From Manihot esculenta (lineage: Eukaryota; Streptophyta; Magnoliopsida; Malpighiales; Euphorbiaceae), in NCBI RefSeq assembly GCF_001659605.2, contig NC_035169.2:6128110-6192109 (forward strand): 64,000 bases of DNA, given 5' to 3'. The notes beneath the pieces were generated by a model that was given only the letters and a program-made list of their open reading frames with translations, was not told where the DNA came from and searched no databases. Positions 26,601-37,555 of this stretch are shown here, in pieces (within the stretch, counting starts at the first letter, position 1; the number at the start of each line of letters is the position of its first letter). The position numbers and the translations under genes are program-made.

Positions 26601-29600
26601 TGTTCTTACTATAGCCTGCATATTAAAATTTTCATATATTTTATTTCCACACATAATTTAATCTTTTTTTTTATTAAATTCAGTTTAAGTAAAAAAAATG
26701 TAAATAAAAGTTAATGAAATTAGTTCTTTGTTTCATTTTTTTTTTTAATTTTAAAATTTATTTTTTGTCTCAATTTTAAGAGAAAAAATAAAATGTTTAT
26801 GCCGAAATTTTATTGGCGAAAATTTAGTCGTCAAGTCTGGCTCGAAACTAGACCGAACCATGTCCAAACCAAACCAAGACTGTTTAAATTAAAACTAGAA
26901 TGTAAGAATCGGAGTAAGCCTAAAAGTCTAAAATTGAATCACCTCAAATTGGGACCACTTCTACGCTGTCTGATTCTAGTTCACTCCCCATCCTCAACCC
27001 TAAACCACCGGTTCCTGCTGAAACCAAATTGGTGGCCAGGCCTATGTAGGGGGAGAGGGGAAGAACTTTTTAAGTTTTGTTTTACCTTTTCTTTCTAAAA
27101 ATACAAATTACATATTCTAACAGTGAAATTACAAGTTGATAGAGCTAAGAGAATATATATATATGTATCAGCATTTCATTGCTCTAAAATGTTAATAATG
27201 TTATCTACCAACCCTTACACACATAGATTTTGATATGTGGCTAGAACGGAATCTAAATCAGCTTTTTTGGATCCTCATCTAAACCAGTTGTAGCCTCTCA
27301 TAATTTTCATTTGATTTAAAAGAGGTTTCAATTCAAACCATGATATGATTTTTTGTCGTAGATATTTGGAGAGACACACATGTATATCAAAACACAAGTA
27401 TAATAAACAATTAACTTTCAAATTCAATTTCCCCTAGACAAACATATAAATAGAAATTGCATAATACCAACGCAATCATATATAACAGCCTAGAAAGTAT
27501 ACCTGCATAGCCAAGTGGGGTGCATCATCTGCACGTGTTATGATGCATGAATCAAGAACAGGAACAAAGAAAAAGTCAGCTTCTTCACCATTTAATGTTC
27601 GATATGGACTAGCCAAAAGACTTTCATAGAGTGCCATCTGCAAGTGTTTAAGAAAGAATTTTCTAAGCTACATTTGCACATTCAAAGATGAGCTGGTGTC
27701 CATATCAGTTTAAACAATACCTGTGCACCATACAACTGATCAGTCCAATATGTCGCATTCCTTTCATCATAAATTCGGTTCACGCATTCAAACTTAAAAT
27801 GTCGCCCCTAGAATACACAAAAGTGGCAAACATGAGAAGTTGGCTCTAAAGATGTGTCAATAAACAATAGTAATATTGTTTTCACCTCAAGAAGTAAACT
27901 GTTGAACTCAGGTGGTAGATCATAAACATATATAAGGGGCCTTTTCTTCTTGACCACAGCATTGAGATTGACAGTTTTATTGGTGAGATGTGCATTATCA
28001 GGAACATCAAGCTGAGCAGGTCTAAGCCATTTAGGCCACTCACTTACTGATGATGCAACAGATGGAATACTGCAGTCAGCTCCATACCATCCATTTTCAC
28101 ACTGAAAAGAAACCACACCTTAATATAAACAAACAGTAGGCAGTAATTTAAATAAGGTTTCTTCAATCAATGTTAAACGGTTGCCTTCTTTAACTTCAGA
28201 ATGATTACATTTTTTTTCCTTGCTGAATTGCAGAATGTAATACATAAAATCATGATGGAAGAAACAATACAATTGCTGCTATAACATCTAGTTGAAAGAA
28301 TCATATCAGATTGCAGCAACCTATTGAATATGTTGGTGAAAATATCATATAAAGTTGGTCCAACTAGTTGACAATTCAGTTAGGCATTCTTCAAATCAGT
28401 TGAAGTTATCATGACTTGATATTTTAGATTCCAATATGAATTATTTGAGGGTATCATCTTACGAGCTCACGTGAAGGGGTAAATATATGGCTCTGGTCAG
28501 TTATTCTGCTGTTATGTATTATGAAATTATATGAGTAGCTTTATCAGATATACAAACTTTTCTAAAAATACATCATAGATGATAAAAGATTAGTCCATTA
28601 AACATTAAGGGGAAATTAAAGATTGAAATATGGCCAGCATTGCAATAGTCAATTTGAACACACCAAATTAACATAATGGAATTTAAAGACTTGTGTCAAA
28701 AACTTTCTCCACAAGGATCCTCATCTAGGCCTGCAGGTCAATGAATATTTGCAGGTTTTTTTTGACAGCTAAATGGGCTAGTGCTCAAGGAGATCAGTCT
28801 CTTTCTTAAGAATTTATGAATTTACTAGCAGTAATCTAGTAATTAGCATGAGCAAGTTGACAAATAAAGTTTGGAACATCCCTACCCTCAAATGGATATT
28901 AAGATGTACTGCACAAAGTATACCCTGTTAGAACAAAGACCCTCCATTTACACTCTAATGGAGATTGCATTTGAAAAAAGTGGCATATGTTCACTAATCC
29001 TAGCAACTCTTATTTCATGACAGGCCAAATGAATGCTAACCATTGCCACTTCATAAGAGGTAACATGACATGGATGGCATAGTAGAGCAATGGGAACTGA
29101 ACATAATAGATGATAGTAAGAGTAATAATTTCAAATTTTAAATTAGTCAATAACATGGATATTTTCGGAAAATTTGTCTTACTACTAAAAAAAATGTCCA
29201 GAATCTCATATGATTTTCCTCAACAACATTTTATAAATAAATACCATTCTCTACTTTGGATACTCATATATAAATGGGAAAAATATGGTTTGACTGTTTA
29301 TTTCCTTTTTAAGTGAATCAAATGTCATGATTGTAAAAGAGAAAATATAAAAAGAAAAAAATACCTGACAAAATCCACCACGGCAGTGTCCATGTCCAGA
29401 GCATTGATTGATACAAACACATTGCACAGGCACTTCACAGAACTGCCCCAAAAGACAATCATATTTGCAGTCACATTCCTCTTTAAATTTCACCTTAGAA
29501 GCATATGCTTCCTTAGGGTCCACATTACACCATCCTGGTTTGCTTCCATTTGTTGTAAAAATATTGTCCAGATCATGCTTTGACCAGTCGGACAATTTGG

Positions 29601-31119
29601 GAGAACCAGGTTCAGAAGGTAAGCTGAAACAGATATATAAGGAGTCACAACTTGTAAGGTTATGAGTTTCTAAGGACAGATTACAATAAAACCCATCTCA
29701 AGATCTAAATTCACTCACTTTATTTGAAACCCACAAGCCTCTGCCACAGGACGATTAGGATATTTTGTCCCTTCTCCACAGAAACACATTGCTCTTGTTG
29801 TGTCACAATAAGCAGGACAAATAGAGACAACCCACCGCCCATATGGTAGCTCTGGCGTTTTGGGATGGTTACATTCCAAGTGCAACCTCCCAGAGCAATC
29901 TTCCCCTACTCCAACAGACACAAAAACAATGGTCAGGATTCAGAAGAATGTGTTGCTCATCAGACAAATTTTTCCCTATTAGTCTGTTTCTGTTGCCTAT
30001 ACTTATCCTCTAAACACTTTTCCTTGCAGATCAACTAATCAAAAATTTGTTGCTATTATATTGGTGTCTTCATGGATTCTCACTGGGAATCTTTTTTTTT
30101 TTCTCTGACTCACTGGGAATCTACTCATTAGGTATATTGAAACAGCAATGAACATTGTGCCATATTGCATTGCTTCAAGTCTTCAACAATCAACAGACAT
30201 CGTTTCCAGTTCATTAAAATACAATTGACATGTAACAAACTCATGATTCTGATTATATGGATAATCAAATGAATATAGCACCATTTTATTTGCTTCAACA
30301 TTTTTCATAAAAATAATACTGGCAATAGAATAGGGAATTTTTCTAAGAAATGAAAAACAAAAGAGAAAAAGCACCACTAGATCCGCATTCAAAATTCTTA
30401 CCACTAAATCCATGAAAGCACCGGCATTTCCCAAATTCATGGTTGCAAACACCTTGACCACTGCAATCATTTTGGCAGCTCCTACCACCAATTATCTGCC
30501 AACAAAAGAGTTTATTAAATATGGACAAAATTCCAAGACAGACTGAAATTTGATTCCCAAAAAGAAAGCCCAAATACCAAAAGTTAGTAAAATTAAGGAC
30601 AATAGCATTATAATAAATTTCTCAAACTAGATTGATTAAACTGATTGAAATATCAATTCTTTGTGCGTGTTTGTGTGTGCGTGGAAATAAAGATCTCCCA
30701 TGAACGCAAAGGAAATCAGCACACTCACAAGGGGAAAAATGAATTAACAAGTAAAGGCTCAATATTATTATTACCTCTGTAATGTTGACTTCTTTAGTAA
30801 TTGAATCACAACCAGCAAGCCACTGCCCAATCTCAGCCTTCCACGGTGTATTACGATAAACAACAGCCCCATGCGAGTCAACTGGAAACCTACTTTCTAA
30901 AGCAATAATGGGTCGTAAATTTTCCCAATCACGACCACTCCTGCCTCCATCTGATCCATTGACGGGAACACAAGAATTCTGAACTTGCCGGACACTGAAG
31001 TAATCAAAGGAAGGCACCACAGGAAACAAAAATAGATGAACTATCGAAATCAATGCCACTCCAGAAGCAATTGAAGCTGTCATGGACCATGAACACTTCC
31101 ATTTCTGATTAAAGATCAT
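17693..31119 (-). CDS. ExAD: GT47 exostosin-family arabinosyltransferase with EGF-like modules (ExAD type)
   Basis: Fourteen coding exons on the minus strand: 30775-31119, 30402-30495, 29719-29905, 29365-29623, 27886-28101, 27721-27807, 27503-27637, 20902-21015, 20529-20776, 20240-20320, 19711-19942, 18827-18925, 18546-18731 and 17693-17791. All are GT-AG and phases agree, giving 793 aa. The start is ATG 31117-31119; the frame upstream closes with a stop. Residues ~14-36 form a signal anchor (type II Golgi protein). Cys-rich EGF-like modules lie near 122-150 and 250-305, and the exostosin/GT47 domain runs ~349-740 with [13 protein letters not shown] and [15 protein letters not shown]. This architecture matches Arabidopsis ExAD (At3g57630), which adds the fourth arabinose to extensin hydroxyproline arabinosides. 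Intron 7 (21016-27502) is swollen by copia sequence. Orthology is recalled, not searched. Confidence 0.93.
17946..18006. repeat. 31-bp exact tandem duplication in ExAD intron 13
   Basis: CTGCAGAAAGTTGACAATTC followed by AACCCCTAA occurs twice in direct succession. The copies are identical, so the duplication is recent. Confidence 0.9.
18051..18274. mobile_element. Tourist-like MITE (PIF/Harbinger type) in ExAD intron 13
   Basis: The left end GGGCCCGTTTAGTATTG pairs with the right end read in reverse, GAGCCTGTTTGGCATTG: 13 of 17 bases match. Both sides carry TAA (18048-18050 and 18275-18277), the 3 bp target duplication typical of PIF/Harbinger. The element is 224 bp and non-coding. Confidence 0.75.
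21831..22080 (+). repeat. tRNA-like segments after the copia primer-binding site
   Basis: The binding site overlaps a tRNA-like stretch with a B-box match GGTTCGAATCC near 21852. A second tRNA-like stretch with GTGCTCGATCC lies near 22010. They could be a SINE insertion or a feature of this copia family's leader. No cloverleaf with paired acceptor ends is visible. Confidence 0.3.
22402..23929 (+). pseudogene. Copia pol block A: integrase-RT linker, reverse transcriptase, RNase H (broken)
   Basis: Linker wording [20 protein letters not shown] near 22530 leads into RT: GCKWV-type start near 22735, [14 protein letters not shown], and the catalytic [11 protein letters not shown] near 23188. RNase H follows with [18 protein letters not shown] near 23670 and [12 protein letters not shown] at the end. 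Several stop codons and frameshifts interrupt it (after DWDL at 22921, in SPRA-stop-F near 23075, and around 23290-23380). It ends abruptly at about 23930, before the final RNase H segment that copia elements normally carry. Confidence 0.85.
23975..25426 (+). pseudogene. Copia pol block B: reverse transcriptase, RNase H to 3' end (broken)
   Basis: The block restarts with a WEFITLP...[15 protein letters not shown] sequence, so it repeats the RT domain of block A. The RT catalytic motif here is [11 protein letters not shown] near 24480. RNase H reads [15 protein letters not shown] near 24980 and continues to [12 protein letters not shown] and the conserved C-terminal DIYAPT with stop at 25426, immediately upstream of the polypurine tract. 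Many stops and frameshifts are present. Nucleotide wording differs clearly from block A (perhaps a fifth of positions by eye), so A and B are not a recent duplication of each other. Confidence 0.85.
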
Positions 31120-31162
31120 TATCTCAAACACGTTTCCAGTGATAAACAGAGAATACTGCCTG

Positions 31163-31500
31163 TGAACTTAAACAAACCCGCTTCCTAGACAAGCATTCAT
31201 AAAATAAATAAACTTTAGGTGGAAATTAAGCTAAAACAATAATTTAAAAATGCAGTGCGATGAAAAGGGGCATCAAAAAGAACACCGAATGAAACGTGGG
31301 AAAAAAAATGGTAAAACTTGGTTAAAAAGGGCCTGGGTTGGCTGATTACAAGGCGAGGAACTGACCTTAAATTGGATCAGAAAATGCACCTTTGGCAAGA
31401 AAATGACCTAACACGAAATGAAATCAACCAGAAGGTAAATTAGAAGTTGAAGCATTTGAGAAGAAACAAACGCAGGGAGAGAGAGAGAGAGAGAGATTAC
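31163..31500 (-). other. Predicted 5' UTR intron of ExAD with a (GA)n tract
   Basis: On the minus strand a donor CATCTG|GTAATC (exon side at 31501) and an acceptor TTCACAG near 31163 bracket a ~335 bp leader intron upstream of the ATG at 31119. The donor side carries a (GA/CT)n run at about 31472-31497. Transcription probably begins in the CT-rich sequence near 31600. This is a reading of splice consensus only. Confidence 0.5.
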
Positions 31501-33035
31501 CAGATGTAAGAGAGCTTGATAGAAAGATTCCAATTGAAGAAGACATATAATAATTGAATCATGATAATCAAATTGGTAATTAGAAAATACAAATAAATAA
31601 TATGAGAGAGAGACAACGAAGAGAGAGATTAAGAGAGGCCCCCAACCAAGTCTGCGCGGATGGTTTTGAACGAAGCAATGCAGTGGCCGGGTTCTGCTTT
31701 TTTTCCGAAGTATTGCCGTTAAATATAACTGTGCATGTGTTTTACTGAGAGGCCAACGTCATATTTGAATTTAATTTTAATTAAATAATGATTTTTTAAA
31801 CAAAATTATTTTTATATTTATTAAATATATTAAAATTAATATTAATGACGTGAGACGTGCATCTTTATAACCTTGAGATGTCTAAGATTCGACTCCCTCA
31901 ATCCCTAATTTAAAAAAAACAAAAATATTAATGCATCTTAAAAACTATTGGTTTGATTAAATAAACGTGAGTAATAGCAAATATGAGGTGGAGAATAGAA
32001 AAATATAAAAAATTATTTAAAATATAAAAATAATTGCTTAACATAAAGTACATTTATTTTTATATTACAATAAAACAAAATTAAATATAATAATTTTCAA
32101 TAATCGACGGTTAAATAATAAATGGTTGATAATTTTATAATTATAAATATAATGAAAGTTTTGAAATAAAATTAAATAAATTATTTTATTAATAATAATT
32201 TTATATAAAAATTCGATTAAAAAAAATTTTAATAAAAAATTAAATAAATTATAAATAATGAATTTTAATGAAAATTAAATATAATAGTATTTAAGTTTTT
32301 CTTTTTATTTTTAAAACGATGATCGTGTTACATTAATTTTTTAAATTTAATATTTTAATTTTTATATTTTAACTTATTAAATTTACCGTTCATTCCTTAA
32401 AAAGTTTTGTTTTTTCACTTAGGTAACGTTAAAATATAAATAAAAACCATTTATTTTTTAAAAAAATAAAAATATTAATTTTGATATAATTTGAATATTA
32501 AAAATATTGTTTTAAAATATAATTAACGTAAAAACTTTTCATTCGGCGGATCAAAATATTGATATCAAATTATTAGATTTTAAAATGTTGAATTTATCTA
32601 TCAACTATACAAAGATAGTAAAAATATTAAATTTTGTTTTTTTTTTCTAATTTTTTAAAATTATTATTAAATAGCCATTGTTTATCTGTATTTAAAATAA
32701 TAAACTACGATATTTTTAATTTCTTTAATTTTATTTGAATTTATTTGATTTTAATAATAATTTAAAGATAAATTTAAATTAAAAATATAATTTTTATATT
32801 TTTAATTTCCCCTACATAGTTTAAAAATAAATGAACATATGCCCCATAAAAGTTTTTCTTTTTAATAATTTCTATTGACGGAGTAGCAGAGAACGGGAAA
32901 TATAATATTGATTTCCATCTGTAATGCACTTGCTGGTTATGTTTACGCGGACAAGAACGAGTAAAGCCACGCTCAAGCTCTGTTTTTGTTGACTTGGGTA
33001 GGGTCGACACCATTTTTTGATATTTATTTTTTTAT

Positions 33036-34015
33036 TTATGGATAATTAATAAATTTATTCTTTTATTTTTAAAATTCAACACTTTCATTTTTTAGATTTA
33101 ATTTTATTATAATTCAAGTTCCCTCCATCAAAAAATTCTGTTAAGTCAGTAATTTTCAAAAATATCCTTATCAATAATAAAATGAGAAATTACTATTTAA
33201 TTCTTATAGTATAAAAAAACTCGCTATTTAATTTTTTAATTTTAAAAAATATATTAAAATATCTCTAACATTTTAAAATGTCTATTAATTAGTTTTTCTA
33301 TTAATTTTATTACTAAATATTTTATGATTTAATCCCTATAGTTTAGAAAAAATTATTATTTAATTCTTCAAATTATTAAAAAATTTACTAATTAGTTCCT
33401 CCATAGGGTATTTTAAATTTTTTTTATAATACTTAACGATTAAAATTAATGAAAAGACTAACTAGTAGACTTTTTAAAATGTTAAAAATATTTTAATAAA
33501 TTTTTCAAATGACAAGCAGTGATCGACAGCGAATGACATCACAAAAGCAATTTATATTGAGTTTTAACTTTTATTCTTAATAATTCAAATTTTATATATT
33601 TTAATTTTTATTATCTTTACTGAATTTAAATTTTAAATTTATTGAAACTTTTATTTATTTATGAAAATTAAATTTGAGATTTTCTTTCTTGAATTTTGTC
33701 GAAATTAAATTTCAGGGATTAAAGTGTTGAATTAAAAAATAGAGGGATAAATATATTAATTATATAATATTTTAGGGACGAAAACGTATTTTTTCCTTCA
33801 ATTCTTTGAGAGAAATACCTATAAATTAGTAAAAATTAAATTTTAGAGACTAAAGTATTGGATTCTAGAAAATGTAATTCGGTCATTTTCTTTATTACGA
33901 CATTTTTCACCGAGAGACCTTTAATTTTGACGAAATTAAACATTAGAAACGAAAATATTAAATTATAAAAATAGACGAACGAATCCGTTAATTACGATTA
34001 AAAAGTAATTTTCCC
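33036..34015. repeat. Nested foldback inverted repeats
   Basis: Forward sequence near 33036-33135 (AATTAATAAATTTATTC, then AAATTCAACACTTTCA) is matched in reverse near 33655-33775 and again more weakly near 33890-34010. Inside it, 33200-33310 pairs with 33425-33510 around a CATTTTAAAA(A/T)GTCTA core. There is no coding sequence. Confidence 0.5.
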
Positions 34016-34181
34016 TTAAAATAATTAAAATAGTATACTATAAATGAACATATGCCCATAAAGTTGTTGAGGGCTTTGTCTCAAGGGAGCGTTTACTTTG
34101 GCTTCTTCAACATGGTATGGTGGATGTGATATTAAGATCGTAAAAGTTTATATTGCCATGCAATGCAATCGTGTGTAGATG

Positions 34182-34641
34182 TAGGGGTGAGCATTCGGTC
34201 GGTTCGGTTTAAAACCAAACCGAACCGAATAAACCGAAAATTGAAATTTTAGTGTTTATAAAAACCGAACCGAACCGATTTTGGTCAGAAACCGAATCGA
34301 ACCGAACCGGTCTGATTCGATTCGATTCAGTTCGGTTTGATCGGTTTCGATTTTTAATAATTTTTTTATTTTTTACACTTTATTTTTAATATTTTAAAAT
34401 TTAATTAAAATATTTTAATATTAATATGATTTAATTTCTCTATATTATTAAAAAAATATATTATTATCACTAATCGGTTTGATTTTTTCGGTTTTTTCTG
34501 ATCAAAACCGAACCGAAATAACTGAAAATTCTAAAATTAAAAATCGAACCGAACTGAAATGTATAAAAAATCAAACCAAAATTTCAAATCGATTCGATTC
34601 GATCGATTTTTTCAATTTGAATCGAACACTGCTCACCCCTA
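34182..34641. mobile_element. hAT-like MITE with CCGAACCGAA-rich ends
   Basis: The ends are perfect 11 bp inverted repeats, TAGGGGTGAGC and GCTCACCCCTA. The flanks are TGTAGATG (34174-34181) and TATAGATG (34642-34649), an 8 bp target duplication with one change, as in hAT elements. The interior has repeated CGGTTCGGTTT / AACCGAACCGA motifs in both orientations around an AT-rich core. The element is 460 bp with no ORF. Related, more decayed sequence is seen near 56200-56525 and in fragments near 39740 and 53940. Confidence 0.75.
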
Positions 34642-35519
34642 TATAGATGATCTATTTGAGTTTGGATCCATTATTAATAAATGTAAATTTTTACTTAGCC
34701 GGTGTGTAAATTTTTGTTTTGTATTGGATTTGTAGAGATGCTAATGTTAGCTTACAAGTAGCTAGATAGGCTTACTTCTTGGGTAACCTTATGGGTGAAT
34801 CCTCTTTATGTCTTAGTTAGCTTATCCAAGTTCATATTATTTGACCAATAAAATTTACTTTCTTTCATATATATATATATATATATGGATGTTTACATTA
34901 AATTCTATATGAATTTGGGATAAGATTATAAGAGTTTTAAACATTTTATCTTCGTAAATTAATTTTTAGAATAAATTAGTTTTAATTTAATTTTAATGAA
35001 AATAAAATTTTTTTAACATCATATAACGTTAATGAATGAAAGTATTAAGAATAAAATAATCATATAATCTAAAAAATAAATATAAAAAAAATTCAACACA
35101 CATATCTAATAATTAATGCGGTTCATTAATTTAATTATATTTATAGCCACTAAAAGTTTCTTATTTATCTGTATATTTTTAAATATGATAACATTACATA
35201 TTTATATATTTAAAAAAATATAAAAAATAAATAATATTTCTAAAAGAATTTGTGGGCTCCCACCCCACACCCAGTTGATTCAGCTCCGCAACAATTGAAT
35301 ATGGTCTACGGTTTATAATATACCATTAATTATGATCTTAACATAAAGTTTATTTCAATAAAAAATTTTAGTCATCGACATAACTACAAACTTATCATTA
35401 TATGTAGGATGAAGGTCTAAATTATTGCATAAAATTTATAAAGATAAAAATAAAAATAAAAGAGATTTATATTTTAATTTTTTAATATTGTTATTATTAA
35501 TAAATTTTTAAAAATTAAA

Positions 35520-35625
35520 AGACCTCCTCTTTAAGAAAAAAGAAAAGAAGAAGAAGACGACGATGGAAAAGAAAAAAAAAATAAGAAGACGACGATGAAG
35601 AAAAAGAAGAGTATATGAAAGAATT
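35520..35625 (+). repeat. Purine-rich (GAA/GAC) tract
   Basis: About 100 bases almost wholly A/G on this strand, with AAGAAGAAG and repeated GACGACGATG units. This is low-complexity sequence of unknown role. Confidence 0.6.
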
Positions 35626-37555
35626 ATTCTATTAAGTGAGAGAAAAAATAATAATATTTTAATAAATTTTAAAATATATAAATTAATTTATTAATAATAA
35701 CAATATATATAAATTAAATTATAAATCTTTATAAAAATAAATATAAATTTTAAATATATAGATAATAATATAAAAATTAGTAAAATATAAAATAAACAAA
35801 TTAAATAAAAATAAAATTGTATAGATTTAATCAATTCAAATTCATAAAAGAGTTTATATTAATTTTAATTTGTAAATATAAAATTTTAATAATTTAAGGA
35901 AAACTGATTAAATTTGATATTTTAATTTTTAATTATAATAAATATGTTTTTGGGAATAATAAAAAAATTGGGCCGAGTAATGAAGAAAAGTTAAATTTTG
36001 CTATAATTATTTAAGATTCTTTATGAATATTTAGATAGAGCAATAGAAAAATTAAAAATTAATTAATAAAAAAATATGATATACTTGTTTAAGATTTTAT
36101 AAAAAATATATATATATTTGGAAAGGGGAGCCTTCCCCGCCACTTGAAAAACATTTTAAGAACGCAAATCGTTTAACATTTGCATGCTTATCACGTGCAA
36201 TTGCCTTGTTCTTTTAGGTATTTGCAGGATAATATTGTGCTATTTTTAACATATTTACAACTTAAATTGTTTTTAAGTGATATTGAGTAATTTTTAAATA
36301 GATTTTAAATTTTTATAAAAAATATTTTAAAAATAAATTATATTTTTAGAAAAAAATTAATCATTAATTAATTTTAAATTAATATTTATAATAAATAAAA
36401 AATTATAATTTCAAATAAATTAAATATAAAAAAGTTTAAGAATTTAATTTTTAAAATATAAGAAGTGAATGTCAATTACACTAAAATTTAAAAAATAATA
36501 TATAGTTCATATAATATAAAATTTTTTATTTATATTAAAAAAATTTAAATTTTTAAATATATTTTAAATATTTTAAATATTTATTATATGTCCGATCGGT
36601 TAATTATAATTATTAACAGAATTATAAATAAAATAATTTAATTTAACGAATGAATTATATAAAAATTTAAATATTTAATTTTAAAAATATATAAATCGAT
36701 TAATTAATTATGTTAAAACTCATAAATTAAAGTGTAATTTATTTTTTAATTATATAAAAATTAAATAATAAATTTATTTTAAATTAACCCTATTTTATTT
36801 TTAAGCTTTCACCATTTTTCAATGATTTTATGTATAAACTGATAATCCATCTGTCCTGCTAGCCGTTAAACCATAAATAACTGTTATTTTTTAAATAATA
36901 ACTTATTTACTGACTTTTTAATGTAGTTTTTATTTTATATGGTTTGAAAATTTATTTTTAAATTAATTATAAAAAATTAATAATAAAATAATATAATTAA
37001 AAAATATAATATAAGATTTACTATTTTAATTATATTTACCACCTTTTTTAATCAATGTGAAACTAAATATAAGCCTAGTTTTAGAGAGCATTTAATTAAT
37101 TATTTAAATTTGCATTAAATCTTTTATGCCAAATAATTTAAATATTTTCTGACACTTATATCCTAAAATTTTAACTTTGACAATTAAATTAAAATTTTAA
37201 AATTTATCACATTTTAATTAAAAACTCAAATTAATTTTAATAAAAATATGATATTGCCCCATGTCATCCTATTTGAGTTTTTATTATATTTTTACTTATT
37301 AAATAAAATAATTAATTTTTTTGAATTTATTTTTATATTTCAAAATTTTATATTTATATTATAATATTTAAATATTAAATAATTAAAAATATATTTATCA
37401 AGATACCTAAAAAATTAACCTATACATTTTTAATTGAGACATCCACAGACAAAAAAATTAAATTATTTTGTGATTTTTTTCACATTTTAACTGTAATTAG
37501 TATTATCTAACATGTATTGCACGTTTTTATACCTGTTATTTTATTTTTAATTATA

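Larger units (their letters stand above)
21016..27502. other. ExAD intron 7 (6.5 kb), a host of retrotransposon sequence
   Basis: This intron joins codons ...HLAMQ and EHKGLRSS, an uninterrupted stretch in the family. Neighbouring introns in the gene are mostly 0.1-0.9 kb, with one of about 1.3 kb between exons 4 and 5. It contains the copia composite at 21641-25612. It also holds about 1.9 kb of less recognisable sequence, including GC-richer patches near 26090-26400 and 26800-27060 with no domain I can name. Confidence 0.75.

Noticed and set aside
26793..27098. 101-codon plus-strand frame in ExAD intron 7
   Set aside because: Basic and low in informative motifs, no homology recognised; probably repeat-derived.
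31117..31131. Start of ExAD four codons further upstream
   Set aside because: The codon at 31129-31131 is GTG; the first in-frame ATG is 31117-31119 and a stop closes the frame upstream.
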